A DNA stretch of 64,000 bases from Ardenticatenales bacterium. GTDB lineage: Bacteria > Chloroflexota > Anaerolineae > Ardenticatenales > Ardenticatenaceae. This document shows, piece by piece, positions 34,349-43,068 of this stretch. The translations under genes and the position numbers were made by a program. The stretch is taken from assembly GCA_020634795.1 (NCBI GenBank), contig JACKAZ010000008.1, positions 62,001 to 126,000 on the forward strand, in the 5' to 3' direction. Under the pieces are notes generated by a model. The model had not been told where the DNA came from. It was given only the letters and a program-made list of their open reading frames with translations, and ran no database searches. Numbering within the stretch: the stretch's first letter is position 1; the number at the start of each line of letters is the position of its first letter.

Positions 34349-34722
34349 TCCCCCAGCGGAACAGGCCCCACTTCGAACGTGGCGTCGCAGTTGGGGCATG
34401 TCACCTGTTGCGTGCCCACAGTTCCAAAATTGATCTGGTGGTACACCTCTTGTAAGTAGGCGAGGTCCGCCGTGAAGAGCTTCTCGATCGTGTTCGTGTT
34501 GATCTCTACCAACGAGCCGAGTTGGGTGACCACGCGCGCCAGGATTAGGATCGTGAGGTATGCTTCGTTGTCGCGTACCCGCGGATCGCGCAGGGGCGCG
34601 ATCTCATCCATCGCGGTGGCTAACCGCATTTTGCCCTCACGGTGACGGGTGCCTTTCGTATCAACGTACCCCTTCGGTAGGGTGAAGGCAAAGTCGGTTT
34701 GCAGGTGGTTCGATTCACTCAT
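34345..34722 (-). CDS. phage tail assembly-like protein of the CIS
   Basis: 125-residue protein resembling phage tail assembly proteins encoded beside tube genes. The family-like segments are FAFTLPKGYVDTKGTRHREG, MRLATAMDEIAPLRDPRV and LILARVVTQLG. The C-terminus has one CPNC pair (Cys109, Cys112), half a zinc ribbon, so metal binding would need a partner or a dimer. GCGGAG lies before the ATG. It is coupled to the DUF6760 gene by a 4-base overlap. Confidence 0.85.
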   Translation of the reverse strand: MSESNHLQTDFAFTLPKGYVDTKGTRHREGKMRLATAMDEIAPLRDPRVRDNEAYLTILILARVVTQLGSLVEINTNTIEKLFTADLAYLQEVYHQINFGTVGTQQVTCPNCDATFEVGPVPLGE

Positions 34723-34927
34723 GGCTGCTCCGCGGTTAAATTCATGGGTGGCTGGGGTGCATCGCCACCGTACTTCATTCCGGTCGTTACGTCTTGGTGA
34801 GTGCCTCTCCGCATGGTGGGGATGGTGTGCTCAATCACGGCCTGACATCCTTTACCCCCTCGCCTTCTCTGCCGAGCACCGCTGGCCGAGGTGAGGGTTG
34901 CCGTGCCACGCCTCACCCCCATGGCGC

Positions 34928-35371
34928 TTACTGCTGCCGATTGAATGATTCCATGACGAGGGTGATCTCCTCGACCAACACCTCGTTCCCGCCCGCTTTG
35001 GGGCCGGGCATGGTCAGTTTCTTCGGCCATGCGCCGATCACCTCGTAGGAGAGCAGCGGCGTGCCGTCGTAATCGCAGAGGTGGATGGTGCCATTGGAGC
35101 GGGCAGAGGTCATGTTCCCGTCTTGCACCTCTTTGGCCCAGTCCCAGGCGGAGAAATCTTCCGTGACACCACGCTTGAGCGTCATCTCTGGCGGCTTGAA
35201 ATTGCCCGGCTGTGCGTAATTGCCGGTGTTGCCCTTACCGTCGGCGAATTTGTAATTGATAACCTCGAATTCTGCCGAGGCCACGGACACCTCGCTGAAA
35301 ACCCCCTGCAGCTTGGGGAAATCCACAATGTAACGTGGAGAGGTGATAGGCTCATTGGCTCGTTTGGACAT
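34928..35371 (-). CDS. CIS tail tube protein 1, gp19-like (Afp1-like)
   Basis: 147-residue tube protein, probably the main inner tube subunit. Typical family features are SPRYIVDFPKLQGVFSEVS, MTLKRGVTEDFSAWDWAKEV and the C-terminal VEEITLVMESFNRQ. AGGAGG lies 7 bases before the ATG. It follows the sheath gene and precedes the tail-assembly protein gene after a 205-base gap. Confidence 0.94.
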   Translation of the reverse strand: MSKRANEPITSPRYIVDFPKLQGVFSEVSVASAEFEVINYKFADGKGNTGNYAQPGNFKPPEMTLKRGVTEDFSAWDWAKEVQDGNMTSARSNGTIHLCDYDGTPLLSYEVIGAWPKKLTMPGPKAGGNEVLVEEITLVMESFNRQQ

Positions 35372-35476
35372 GGGTGATCCTCCTGATCAGATGTTAGGGT
35401 GTGGATTTAGAGGGTGCCGTAGTTGGCACAGTCTAAGGATGGGATACAACTTGCCGCGACGCCCTATTCATAACGC

Positions 35477-37141
35477 TCACGCAGCGCTACTGCTTGCGCC
35501 CTCCTCCTTTTGACTGATTCGGAAGACAACGAATTCGGCAGGTTTGACCGGTGCGATACCCACTTCGATAATACAGTAGCCGAGGTCCCGTACCTCCGGC
35601 GGGTTGGTCTCGGCGTCACAGCGCACAAAGAAGGCCTGCTCAGGGGTGCGTCCAAAGAGTGCCCCCGAGCGCCAAACAGTAGTGAGGTAGGCCCCCACAT
35701 CGCGGCGGACTGCGCTCCACAACAGCTCATCGTTCGGTTCGAAGACGATCCAATTCGTCCCCTGCAACAGCGACTCCTCCACATTGCTGAAGAGTCGGCG
35801 CACATTGATGTAGCGCCAGCGGGCATCGCTGGAGAGCGTACGTGCGCCCCAAACACGGATGCCCTGACCGGGGAAGGAGCGGATGCAGTTCACCGCGATT
35901 GGATTGAGTAGCTCCTGCTCATTGCGCGAAACGTTTCGCTCCAGCCCGATGGCCCCGCGCACGATCTCGTTGGCAGGCGCTTTGTGTACGCCGCGCTGTC
36001 CATCCACGCGTGCGTACAGTCCTGCCAAGTGGCCGCTGGGTGGCACCATGCCCTCGTCGGTCTGAATCCACGGGTAGTAGAGCGCACCGTAGGCGGAGTC
36101 GAAATTCATCTTCTCCTGTCGCCACTCGACCATCTCTTGGACGGTCATGCCGGGCGGCCCATCCAGAATCGCAAAACGATCCTGCATCATCTCGCAGTGA
36201 TTGAGTAGCTGGCTCTGCACCGCCTTGACGTCATCGTCGCTGAAGACCCCCGCTTGGTGCGCGGCGACCACATCGGGGCAGGCGACCAGGGTGACGTCTT
36301 CCACCGCTTCCAGCCCCGCGATGCCCGTGCGCGCGCTGGCGTCTCCGCGGAAGCGGGCAGGGGTCAGTGTCGCCCGTGGGCCGCTTGCGCTGTCCGCCGT
36401 GACCGCGCCCTCGCTTGCCGGTTGGGCCATAAGGGTGATTTTGGTGCCGACAGCCGGAGCGCGCTCCGCCAGCGTGCCACTTCCCTCCAGAATCTCTGCT
36501 TGGAGCACGTTATGCGTCTCTTGCGGCAACACATCGGTGATGGTACGCTGATTCTTGGCGCGGCTCAGCGAGAGGTTGGGAATCAGATGCGCGTCACCGC
36601 CCGCAGAGGTGATCTTCAGAGAGAAGCTGCCATCACTCTTATCCTCCGATTCGACGACTTCGATCTCGTAGCTTTCGCCAGCTTTCATGGGATCACGGGT
36701 AGAGAGGCGCACGCTATTATCGCCAGTCGCTCCGGGCAAGTAGCCTTCGCCGGTCGTGAGGCGCGGCATCGCGGATTCGGGCGGCACCGCATCATTGGCG
36801 CCCCCATTATTTGACGTGGTGACGGGCACGGGAATACCCACGATCCAAGCGGCACTCCCCCCATTCAAGAAGTAGCCGTACATCGCCTGATGGAGGTAAC
36901 CGCCGGGCATCGATTGGTCAAGGCCGCCGAAGTTGTTGGTAAATTCGGTCCAATTGGTGACGAGGGTGGGGGTGGTGGGGGTTGCCTTGCGGATCGTTCC
37001 GCCGCCCACCTGCTGCGCCTCGATCTCTTCGGCCACAAGACCGACCATGGCCAAGACCGAGGTGCCAGCCGATTCGATCGGTCGTGCGCCGGTGGAGACT
37101 TCTTCCACATAGACGCCGGGTGCTTTGTAATTAAGGGGCAT
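35477..37141 (-). CDS. CIS contractile sheath protein (Afp2/3/4-like)
   Basis: 554-residue tail sheath subunit, whose contraction drives the tube outward. The N-terminus YKAPGVYVEEVSTGARPI and the C-terminal block (GIRVWGARTL, RYINVRRLF and AFFVRCDAETNPP) are diagnostic of phage sheath proteins; a variable insertion domain lies between. There is only one sheath gene in the locus, unlike the three of Afp/PVC. GAGGAG lies 7 bases before the ATG. Confidence 0.96.
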   Translation of the reverse strand: MPLNYKAPGVYVEEVSTGARPIESAGTSVLAMVGLVAEEIEAQQVGGGTIRKATPTTPTLVTNWTEFTNNFGGLDQSMPGGYLHQAMYGYFLNGGSAAWIVGIPVPVTTSNNGGANDAVPPESAMPRLTTGEGYLPGATGDNSVRLSTRDPMKAGESYEIEVVESEDKSDGSFSLKITSAGGDAHLIPNLSLSRAKNQRTITDVLPQETHNVLQAEILEGSGTLAERAPAVGTKITLMAQPASEGAVTADSASGPRATLTPARFRGDASARTGIAGLEAVEDVTLVACPDVVAAHQAGVFSDDDVKAVQSQLLNHCEMMQDRFAILDGPPGMTVQEMVEWRQEKMNFDSAYGALYYPWIQTDEGMVPPSGHLAGLYARVDGQRGVHKAPANEIVRGAIGLERNVSRNEQELLNPIAVNCIRSFPGQGIRVWGARTLSSDARWRYINVRRLFSNVEESLLQGTNWIVFEPNDELLWSAVRRDVGAYLTTVWRSGALFGRTPEQAFFVRCDAETNPPEVRDLGYCIIEVGIAPVKPAEFVVFRISQKEEGASSSAA

Positions 37142-37201
37142 AGTCGGTCTCCTCTAGCGGTTTTCTTTAAGTGAGTGGGTTGCGGGCGAACAGTAACGCT
37201 G

Positions 37202-38104
37202 TCATGGCATGGGCACCTCCACCTCGCGGATCAGATCGGGTGGCGTCGCCTCCCTCGTGACCTCTGGCACCTCCAAGGGGTGGTGGTAGGGTGCTGTTTG
37301 ATCCTCCCCCTCAATCACGAGCCGGTAGCTGCCAGCGGGCAGCGGCGGCAAGTGGCAGCGTCCGTACTCGTTGCTGAGGACCGTGCGCCCCTGCTGTTTC
37401 GGCAAGCGTTCTTCGTCGGTGGTCAGCACACGCACTGCTGCGCCAATCACTGGCGCTCCATTGGGGGACGTTAGCCGCAAACCAAGTTGTACTGTCTGAC
37501 GCGATGCGCCGTTCCCGACCGTGGTACTCTTACTAACACGGTTCGGCCCCAAATTTACAACGGTGGCCATAATTGGTGGCGCCGCCAGCAGCTGGTTGAG
37601 GTCGAGGTCGACCGTGGCGATGAGGCTGATCGAGGGGCGCAGCTGATTGTCGAGTCCGCTCCAGAAGTCGGCAACGTTCTCCAGCGGCCCATCGGGCTGC
37701 GCGACCTTCGTGCGCACGGGTAGTTCAAGAGTCCGTAGCGTTCCGTGCATGATTTCCGTTGGCAAGGGGGAGTGGCGCAACAACGTCTCCATCACGAGCC
37801 AGAGCAGGCGGTGTTGGTCCTCGATCTCGCTCGTCCAGCAGGTCACCATGTACGACAGATCGATGGAGAGCGGGCGACGGCGCAATCCGGTCCGTCGCCC
37901 GTTTTCGGTGTGGCTCTCCCAGCTCATCTCGCGCCGCGCAAGGTTTTCGCGGATATCGTAGAGATACAGATTCACCGTGGGGCGCGCAACCGGCGTTGCC
38001 CAGTCGCGGGTCGGCGGCTCGAAGCTGATGTCCACGAGGGCGGGATCCAGCCCCGCCTCGTCGATAAATAGCTGTCTTATACTTTGGTCCAAGTCATCGA
38101 TCAT
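37202..38104 (-). CDS. DUF4255/Pvc16 protein with C-terminal Ig-like domain
   Basis: 300-residue protein. The N-terminal ~190 residues are a Pvc16/DUF4255 domain (LSYMVTCWTSEIEDQHRLLW is the family core), the tail-terminator/cap family of CIS. It continues into a carboxypeptidase-regulatory-like beta domain (APVIGAAVRVLTTDEERL, RCHLPPLPAGSYRLVIEG). The start may be the ATG at 38104 or a GTG four codons upstream; neither has a clear ribosome site. It is one of two DUF4255 proteins in the locus and lies immediately before the sheath gene. Confidence 0.88.
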   Translation of the reverse strand: MIDDLDQSIRQLFIDEAGLDPALVDISFEPPTRDWATPVARPTVNLYLYDIRENLARREMSWESHTENGRRTGLRRRPLSIDLSYMVTCWTSEIEDQHRLLWLVMETLLRHSPLPTEIMHGTLRTLELPVRTKVAQPDGPLENVADFWSGLDNQLRPSISLIATVDLDLNQLLAAPPIMATVVNLGPNRVSKSTTVGNGASRQTVQLGLRLTSPNGAPVIGAAVRVLTTDEERLPKQQGRTVLSNEYGRCHLPPLPAGSYRLVIEGEDQTAPYHHPLEVPEVTREATPPDLIREVEVPMP

Positions 38105-38383
38105 GGTAAGGGCCACGCTCAGTGGATGGGTGATTAATCGTTGCTAGGGTCACGCTGTCAGCACGGACATTTGCGTCCGCAACGGGGGTCACACGAGCCA
38201 CATCATCGGCTGCGTCTGCCCCATGAATCGATTCGCAATATCGGACAGGCCGCGTCCAACGGCCCGTGTATGACCGCCCTTGTTTTCGCTGGACTGCTAT
38301 TCGAAGGAGGCTCGAAGCGATGATTGCAACCACAGGCTGGCAAGAAGGGGTCGTTGCCGCGCGGTCCGCTAATTTACTCAGCC

Positions 38384-39448
38384 CTAGAACATGTCGAGCA
38401 TCCAATCGGGCGCGGGACCTATCGTGTCGTAGAGCCAGTCCCCGCCACGATCGCTCAGTGACCGTCCATCGCCACCCATCTGCTTGCTCGCCCACCCCCA
38501 ACCTTGGTCGAGCAACTGTCCCCCCGCATATCCACCGGAAAATGCAGCACCCACGGGGCCGCCCCAAAGACCAGCAGCGGAGGCGGCCGTATCCGCTCCA
38601 GCTTGAAGCCGTTCCGAATTGTTATTCGCCGTAGCGAAGTTTAGAAGACCAAGCCCCACCCCCAATCCACCCGCCACGTTTCCCGCCTTCGAAAGCATGC
38701 CAGCACCAGCACTAGGCATGCCTCCGGCCAGAGCTGCGAGCCGCATCGAATCATCCCCGCTGGCCACTAGGTTAGCGACAGGACTCGATTTAAGAAGGCC
38801 GGTTGTGTTGGCTAGGTGACCATATAGGGAGGCATCGGCCAAGCCCGAAAGCAGGGCAGTTCCCGACCCGGCCACGTTCGTCAGATTACCGGACCAACTC
38901 CGAACCGTATCCAACCAGCTCTCTTCGTCCGCTCGCGCGATCAGTGTGGATCGGTCACCCTGTACCTGGACGGCTTCTCCGAGGGCGACTTTGGCCGTAG
39001 CCGCCTCGGCCGCCACTTCAGAAGGGTCACCGGGTTGGCTCAATACCACGTTGTCGTAGAAATTCAGATCTTGCACCGCCCCTTGTTGAACGACGTGCGT
39101 CAGTTCATGGGCCAGCAACAGGCGCCCTGCCGCGCTGTCGGGCGCGTACTGACCGTGCCCAAAGACGAGATCATGCCCCACGGTGAATGCGGCCGCTTTT
39201 AGCAAGTTTGCCGCGGTCGCCGCCTCTGCGTTGGTGTGTATCCGGACCTGACTGAAGTCATGGCCAAGCAGCGGCTCGAAGTAGGCGCGGCTATTACTAT
39301 CCAGGGGTCGGCTCTCCGACCGAATGCCAGCTTTCGCGATCTCGGTGGGGGATTGGTCGCTGCGGCGCGGCGACTGTTGGCTGCGCGGCGTGGGCGCTGC
39401 CTGTTGCTCCAACGATTTCTTGCGGTAAATCTTCGTCCTGTCAGTCAT
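38384..39448 (-). CDS. DUF4157 protein with glycine-rich C-terminus, candidate CIS cargo
   Basis: 354 residues. After a basic, Q/S/P-rich leader comes a DUF4157 domain (about 45-125) with VRIHTNAEAA and an HELTH motif (His114-His118). The C-terminal half (about 200-354) is rich in Gly, Ala and Ser with several weakly hydrophobic helices (GMLSKAGNVAGGLGVGLGLL, AAGLWGGPVGAAFSGGYAGG), reminiscent of membrane-inserting toxin segments but not a family I recognise. DUF4157 is often the N-terminal loading module of CIS effectors. GGAGG lies 6-7 bases before the ATG. No separate immunity gene is adjacent. The cargo role is inferred. Confidence 0.78.
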   Translation of the reverse strand: MTDRTKIYRKKSLEQQAAPTPRSQQSPRRSDQSPTEIAKAGIRSESRPLDSNSRAYFEPLLGHDFSQVRIHTNAEAATAANLLKAAAFTVGHDLVFGHGQYAPDSAAGRLLLAHELTHVVQQGAVQDLNFYDNVVLSQPGDPSEVAAEAATAKVALGEAVQVQGDRSTLIARADEESWLDTVRSWSGNLTNVAGSGTALLSGLADASLYGHLANTTGLLKSSPVANLVASGDDSMRLAALAGGMPSAGAGMLSKAGNVAGGLGVGLGLLNFATANNNSERLQAGADTAASAAGLWGGPVGAAFSGGYAGGQLLDQGWGWASKQMGGDGRSLSDRGGDWLYDTIGPAPDWMLDMF

Positions 39449-39535
39449 AAGGTAACCTCCGTGTTTGATCCTCTCCGGCTCGGCATACAGTGATCTGTTC
39501 GTCCCGATAATCAGTGACCGACTGGCTGACTGGAC

Positions 39536-41536
39536 TCAGATCCAATCGGCGACCTCTGTCTCGGTCAGTGGTTTCTTCAACTTCGCATACTCGCTACGGG
39601 CCGCCTGCAGCAGGTGGGTCATCCCCACCGGCTCACCGGCGTCGGCGGCGAGGAAGGCCGCCGTCAGTGCGATGGTGCGGATGTGGCCGCCCGTGACGTT
39701 CAGGCGGGCCAATTTTTCAACGTCCAAGGCTTCCGTAGGCGTCTTGTCTGGAAAGATGCGTCGCCATATTTCCGCTCGCTGCGGCGCCGACGGAAATGGG
39801 AACTGCACCACGAACCGGATGCGGCGCAGGAATGCGGTGTCAAGTGCATGCTCTAGGTTGGTCGTTAGGATGGCAAGCCCACGGTACGCTTCCATACGCT
39901 GTAAGAGATAGCTGACCTCTACATTGGCGTATCGGTCGTGGGCATCTTTGACCTCACTCCGCTTACCAAAAAGGGCATCAGCCTCATCAAAAAGGAGGAT
40001 CGCCCCGCCCTCGTCCGCGCTGTCGAAGATGCGGCGCAGATTTTTTTCGGTCTCGCCGATATATTTACTCACCACTGCCGACAGGTCGACCCGGTAAAGA
40101 TCGAGTTGTAGGCTGCGGGCCAACACCTCAGCGGCCATTGTCTTGCCCGTGCCGCTCGGTCCTGCAAAAAGCGCACTGATTCCCAGCCCTCGATTCCCCT
40201 TCTTTGCGAAGCCCCAGTCGTGATAGACCTTCATCCGCTGGCGCACTTGAGCGGCCGCCTCTCGCAGCAGATGGATTTGGGTCGAGGGAAGGACGAGATC
40301 CTCCCAGCTTGCGATGGGATCGATCCGCTGGGCCAGCTCCTCGAGTTGCGGACGGTTCTGCTGGCGACAGGCTTCCCACAACGTGCTTACAAGCCGTTCA
40401 GTCTCCCCCGCCTTGCGGCTATCTTCTACCTGTCCCAGCACCGCTGCTGCGGCGGTGTGGATGGCGTGGGCGCCGAGGCTAAATTGCGCCACGATCTCCG
40501 TAACCTGTCCAGTTAGCGTGCTCTCGGTTGGCCCCAAGGCACGCTGCCAGAGGGCGACTTGTTCTTCCACCGTCGGCGGGTCGATATCGAGTGTGAGCGT
40601 CAGCCGTCGTAACGGTCGGCCGCGCTCACGACGGGATACGAATATAGCCCCTCGCATCCGTTCTAGGATGCGCTCAACAGCTCGGGCGCGGCTTCTCTCT
40701 TCATCGCCCTGCTCATCACACTCCACGAGCAGGGCACAGCGACTTAAGACGGATTCTCGCTCCCACAGTTGGATGAACTTGTTGAGCGCATCCGATTGCA
40801 CGGGCAGGAGATCGGCGCGGATCGCCGCGAGCTGGATTCCCACTGCTTCGCACGCCGCTGCCGCCACAGCACGCCCGGCAACAGCGTCGGTACCGCACAA
40901 TTGCACCACCGGCAACCGTGGCATTCGCGCATCATGCGACCAAGCTGCCACGATTTGATTGGCCAGCGCGCGATGTGAGGGGACGAGATCGTCAGTCACG
41001 GTCACCGGCTCTGTCATGCCGGCTAAATCATCGTCAAGGTGCGACAGCCCTGCTAGGTAATGCAACACCCGTTCTTCAATCTGCAATGGGCTGCGGGTCA
41101 ACGGCCCGTCGGTGCCCACGCTGATAAGTCGACAGCGTCGCAAAGGTGCCACGGGAACCAGGGCGCTCCAATGCGCTTCGGGGAAGATCGCTAGGGCAAT
41201 TCCAAATGTCGGATAGGCACGATGCTCTCCCTGAGCGGCGGCGAGGAGCGTGCCGTAGTTGGCATCAAAGACCACCCCGGCGCAGAGTAACAGCACGTCG
41301 CGCTCGAACTGGGAGAGTGCGAAGGCGCTGCACAACGACTCAATGGCGGGCGGTGGCAATTCCTGGGGCCAAGCTGTCCGTTCGCTCCCACCCGCCTGTT
41401 CCGCTGATGGTGCGGCAGCGTGGCCGACTCTTGTTTCGAGAAGACGACGTACGCGCGCAAGTTCAGCCGTAAGGTAGCGCTGATTCAGCTCGGGCCATCC
41501 GGCATGGGGCGGAGCCTGTGGCCTTACCCTAGTCAT
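39536..41536 (-). CDS. CIS AAA+ ATPase (Afp15-like)
   Basis: 666-residue AAA+ ATPase that accompanies CIS loci (Afp15/PVC15) and is thought to act in assembly, cargo loading or remodelling. A degenerate N-terminal AAA-like domain (about 180-340) is followed by a complete one with Walker A GPSGTGKT (459-466), Walker B AILLFDEAD (512-520), TTN sensor 1 and the FLRRIRF arginine-finger region. Its ATG overlaps the end of the DUF4255 gene by 8 bases, showing coupled expression. Confidence 0.94.
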   Translation of the reverse strand: MTRVRPQAPPHAGWPELNQRYLTAELARVRRLLETRVGHAAAPSAEQAGGSERTAWPQELPPPAIESLCSAFALSQFERDVLLLCAGVVFDANYGTLLAAAQGEHRAYPTFGIALAIFPEAHWSALVPVAPLRRCRLISVGTDGPLTRSPLQIEERVLHYLAGLSHLDDDLAGMTEPVTVTDDLVPSHRALANQIVAAWSHDARMPRLPVVQLCGTDAVAGRAVAAAACEAVGIQLAAIRADLLPVQSDALNKFIQLWERESVLSRCALLVECDEQGDEERSRARAVERILERMRGAIFVSRRERGRPLRRLTLTLDIDPPTVEEQVALWQRALGPTESTLTGQVTEIVAQFSLGAHAIHTAAAAVLGQVEDSRKAGETERLVSTLWEACRQQNRPQLEELAQRIDPIASWEDLVLPSTQIHLLREAAAQVRQRMKVYHDWGFAKKGNRGLGISALFAGPSGTGKTMAAEVLARSLQLDLYRVDLSAVVSKYIGETEKNLRRIFDSADEGGAILLFDEADALFGKRSEVKDAHDRYANVEVSYLLQRMEAYRGLAILTTNLEHALDTAFLRRIRFVVQFPFPSAPQRAEIWRRIFPDKTPTEALDVEKLARLNVTGGHIRTIALTAAFLAADAGEPVGMTHLLQAARSEYAKLKKPLTETEVADWI

Positions 41537-42113
41537 CGTTCGTCACAACGGTCACTTTGTAAGCCACAGAGGGTCTGAAAGGCGCTTGGAGGGCCGACCA
41601 CAGGCGGGACATTTCTTCCGTGGGCAGAAACTGCGGACGGATCGTGATCTGCTCAACCCGGCTCGACCTGTCCGTTGGTGAAGACAATAGCTCCCCTTTT
41701 CTCTCGTTGCCGCGCACAATGGCCGCAAGCCGTTTCTCAAAAGCATCTTGGTTCAAAGTCGAGGTTTCTTGAAAAATCCGCAGCGCGTGGCTCAACAACA
41801 CTTCCGCGTGCAGCTCTTGAGCACTGTAAGCAGTAACCAAATAATGCAGTTCTAGCGTGAGCGGGCGAGAGCCTGGGGTTTCATTTCTTGATTCCCAATC
41901 CGGGGCATGCAGGCGCATGTTCGGCTTCGCCTGGTAAAAAAAGAGGTTAAGCTGCGTCCGCTCATCGGCCCCTACAGTTATTCGATCGGGCGGTAAGGCC
42001 GAAACGATCACGTCGGTACCCACGGTGGAACTGACCATTCTTCGCACCAATTCATTCTCGAGGATATTTTTTAGGATGGCAGTCACTGAGGCAATCGGTA
42101 GCTCAGCGGTCAT
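41529..42113 (-). CDS. DUF4255/Pvc16 protein, first gene of the CIS locus
   Basis: 194-residue Pvc16/DUF4255 protein, the tail terminator/cap family that closes the distal end of tube and sheath. Family features are PPDRITVGADERTQLNLFFY, MRLHAPDW and LELHYLVTAYSAQELHAEVL. GGAGGAAGG lies just before the ATG. As the promoter-proximal gene it overlaps the ATPase gene by 8 bases. Confidence 0.92.
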   Translation of the reverse strand: MTAELPIASVTAILKNILENELVRRMVSSTVGTDVIVSALPPDRITVGADERTQLNLFFYQAKPNMRLHAPDWESRNETPGSRPLTLELHYLVTAYSAQELHAEVLLSHALRIFQETSTLNQDAFEKRLAAIVRGNERKGELLSSPTDRSSRVEQITIRPQFLPTEEMSRLWSALQAPFRPSVAYKVTVVTNDD

Positions 42114-42840
42114 GACCTTCCTCCAGCCATTCGGTATTCAGTCGAGCCTTAGGCGCTTTATGATTTTGAGTGACCCGATTTTATCCATTAGACCAATAAG
42201 GTTATCGAACTGTCATCACCCGCCTCGACTAGTATGGGGGTGGTCAACGGGGTCGTCTCCCCGGCGTCGCTTCTATACAAACGCACGAACCCCTGGAATT
42301 TCCCCCTTCAGGAGCAACTTCCCCTTGAGTGCCGTCAAGCGACTGAAAATCGAGGCGTGAACCCGCAGCCACGTCGCCCATCGTATGCACGATGGTAGGA
42401 TGGGGCCTTCCTCTAAGTCGTGCTTCGGCTTAGCGCGAGGCAGCCCGTAAAGCGCGCTTGGCTTCGGGTCAGATCTGGGGAAGCCTCCTTTCTCTGCGGC
42501 GAAAAGAAAATCACCCCTCCGACACGGTTGGAACGGCTTTTGCATCAATGTCTCTCGCTCGCTGGAGGCTGGCTCTCATACGTGGGTCGCCTCTAATCGC
42601 CTTCTTTCTCAGACAATGGGCCTCTCTTGCGGTGGTGCCCCAATAATAAGGCCGTTTGGTGCAGCCCGAGCCGGTACGGGGCCGCTGAGCGTCCTCTGGC
42701 GCAGCCCGCAGGCCAGGGGGCAAGCGTTCACCCGCACCCTCTCCGCCCCGCGTCTGGCGCCAGATGGGACCAGAGACCGATGACAGCCACGCGCCGATCC
42801 GCTAGACTGCAAGGCGTAACCCCCATAAAAGGAGATCACA
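42114..42840. other. divergent intergenic region between CIS and ABC operons
   Basis: About 725 bases. The right end holds the promoter of the ABC-transporter operon (42780-42808). The left end holds the ribosome site of the first CIS gene; I find no strong -10/-35 for the CIS, though AT-rich sequence at about 42170-42210 could carry one. The middle contains only open frames without ribosome sites or recognisable sequence. Confidence 0.55.
42780..42808 (+). promoter_or_regulatory. sigma70-like promoter of the ABC/two-component operon
   Basis: ATGACA (-35, 42780-42785), a 17-base spacer and TAGACT (-10, 42803-42808), followed by a ~25-base leader with an AAAGGAG ribosome site before the ATG at 42841. 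Confidence 0.6.
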
Positions 42841-43068
42841 ATGAAAACGGAACTGCTCCTGTTTGTCATCGGCGGACTGACGTTGGGGCTGTGGCTCGAA
42901 CTGGGCGGGCTTGGACTACTTCTTGCCCCGGCCCTCTGGGCTGGCCTGCTGATGAGCTTTGAGCCGCTCTGGGTGCGCAGCGGTGCGCCGCCTCATGTAA
43001 ACACACCCCGCACCGACGGGCTGACGAACGTTGCACCGCGCACACTTTGGGCGGGGCATTCATCGTGA
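42841..43068 (+). CDS. small membrane protein heading the ABC operon
   Basis: 75-residue protein with one or two hydrophobic segments at its N-terminus (LLLFVIGGLTLGLWLELGGL, LLAPALWAGLLM) and a hydrophilic tail of ~30 residues. It is probably real: AAAGGAG precedes the ATG at an ideal distance, a promoter lies just upstream, and its TGA overlaps the GTG start of the ABC ATPase (GTGA). The family is not recognised. It may be an accessory subunit or leader peptide of the transporter. Confidence 0.65.
   Translation: MKTELLLFVIGGLTLGLWLELGGLGLLLAPALWAGLLMSFEPLWVRSGAPPHVNTPRTDGLTNVAPRTLWAGHSS

Noticed and set aside
34719..35030. 103-codon minus-strand frame between the tube and tail-assembly genes
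   Set aside because: It ends in an ATGA overlap with the next gene, but has no good ribosome site, overlaps the tube gene and looks like random translation. The overlap may be chance.
16793..42113. Prophage
   Set aside because: Tail-type genes only: no capsid, portal, terminase, integrase or lysis cassette. The AAA+ ATPase, DUF4255 and DUF4157 genes are markers of contractile injection systems.
16793..42113. Canonical type VI secretion system
   Set aside because: No TssJ/L/M membrane complex, no ClpV and a single-gene sheath in place of the TssB/TssC pair.
42273..42548. 91-codon minus-strand frame upstream of the CIS
   Set aside because: No ribosome site, no recognisable domain and atypical composition; left as noncoding.
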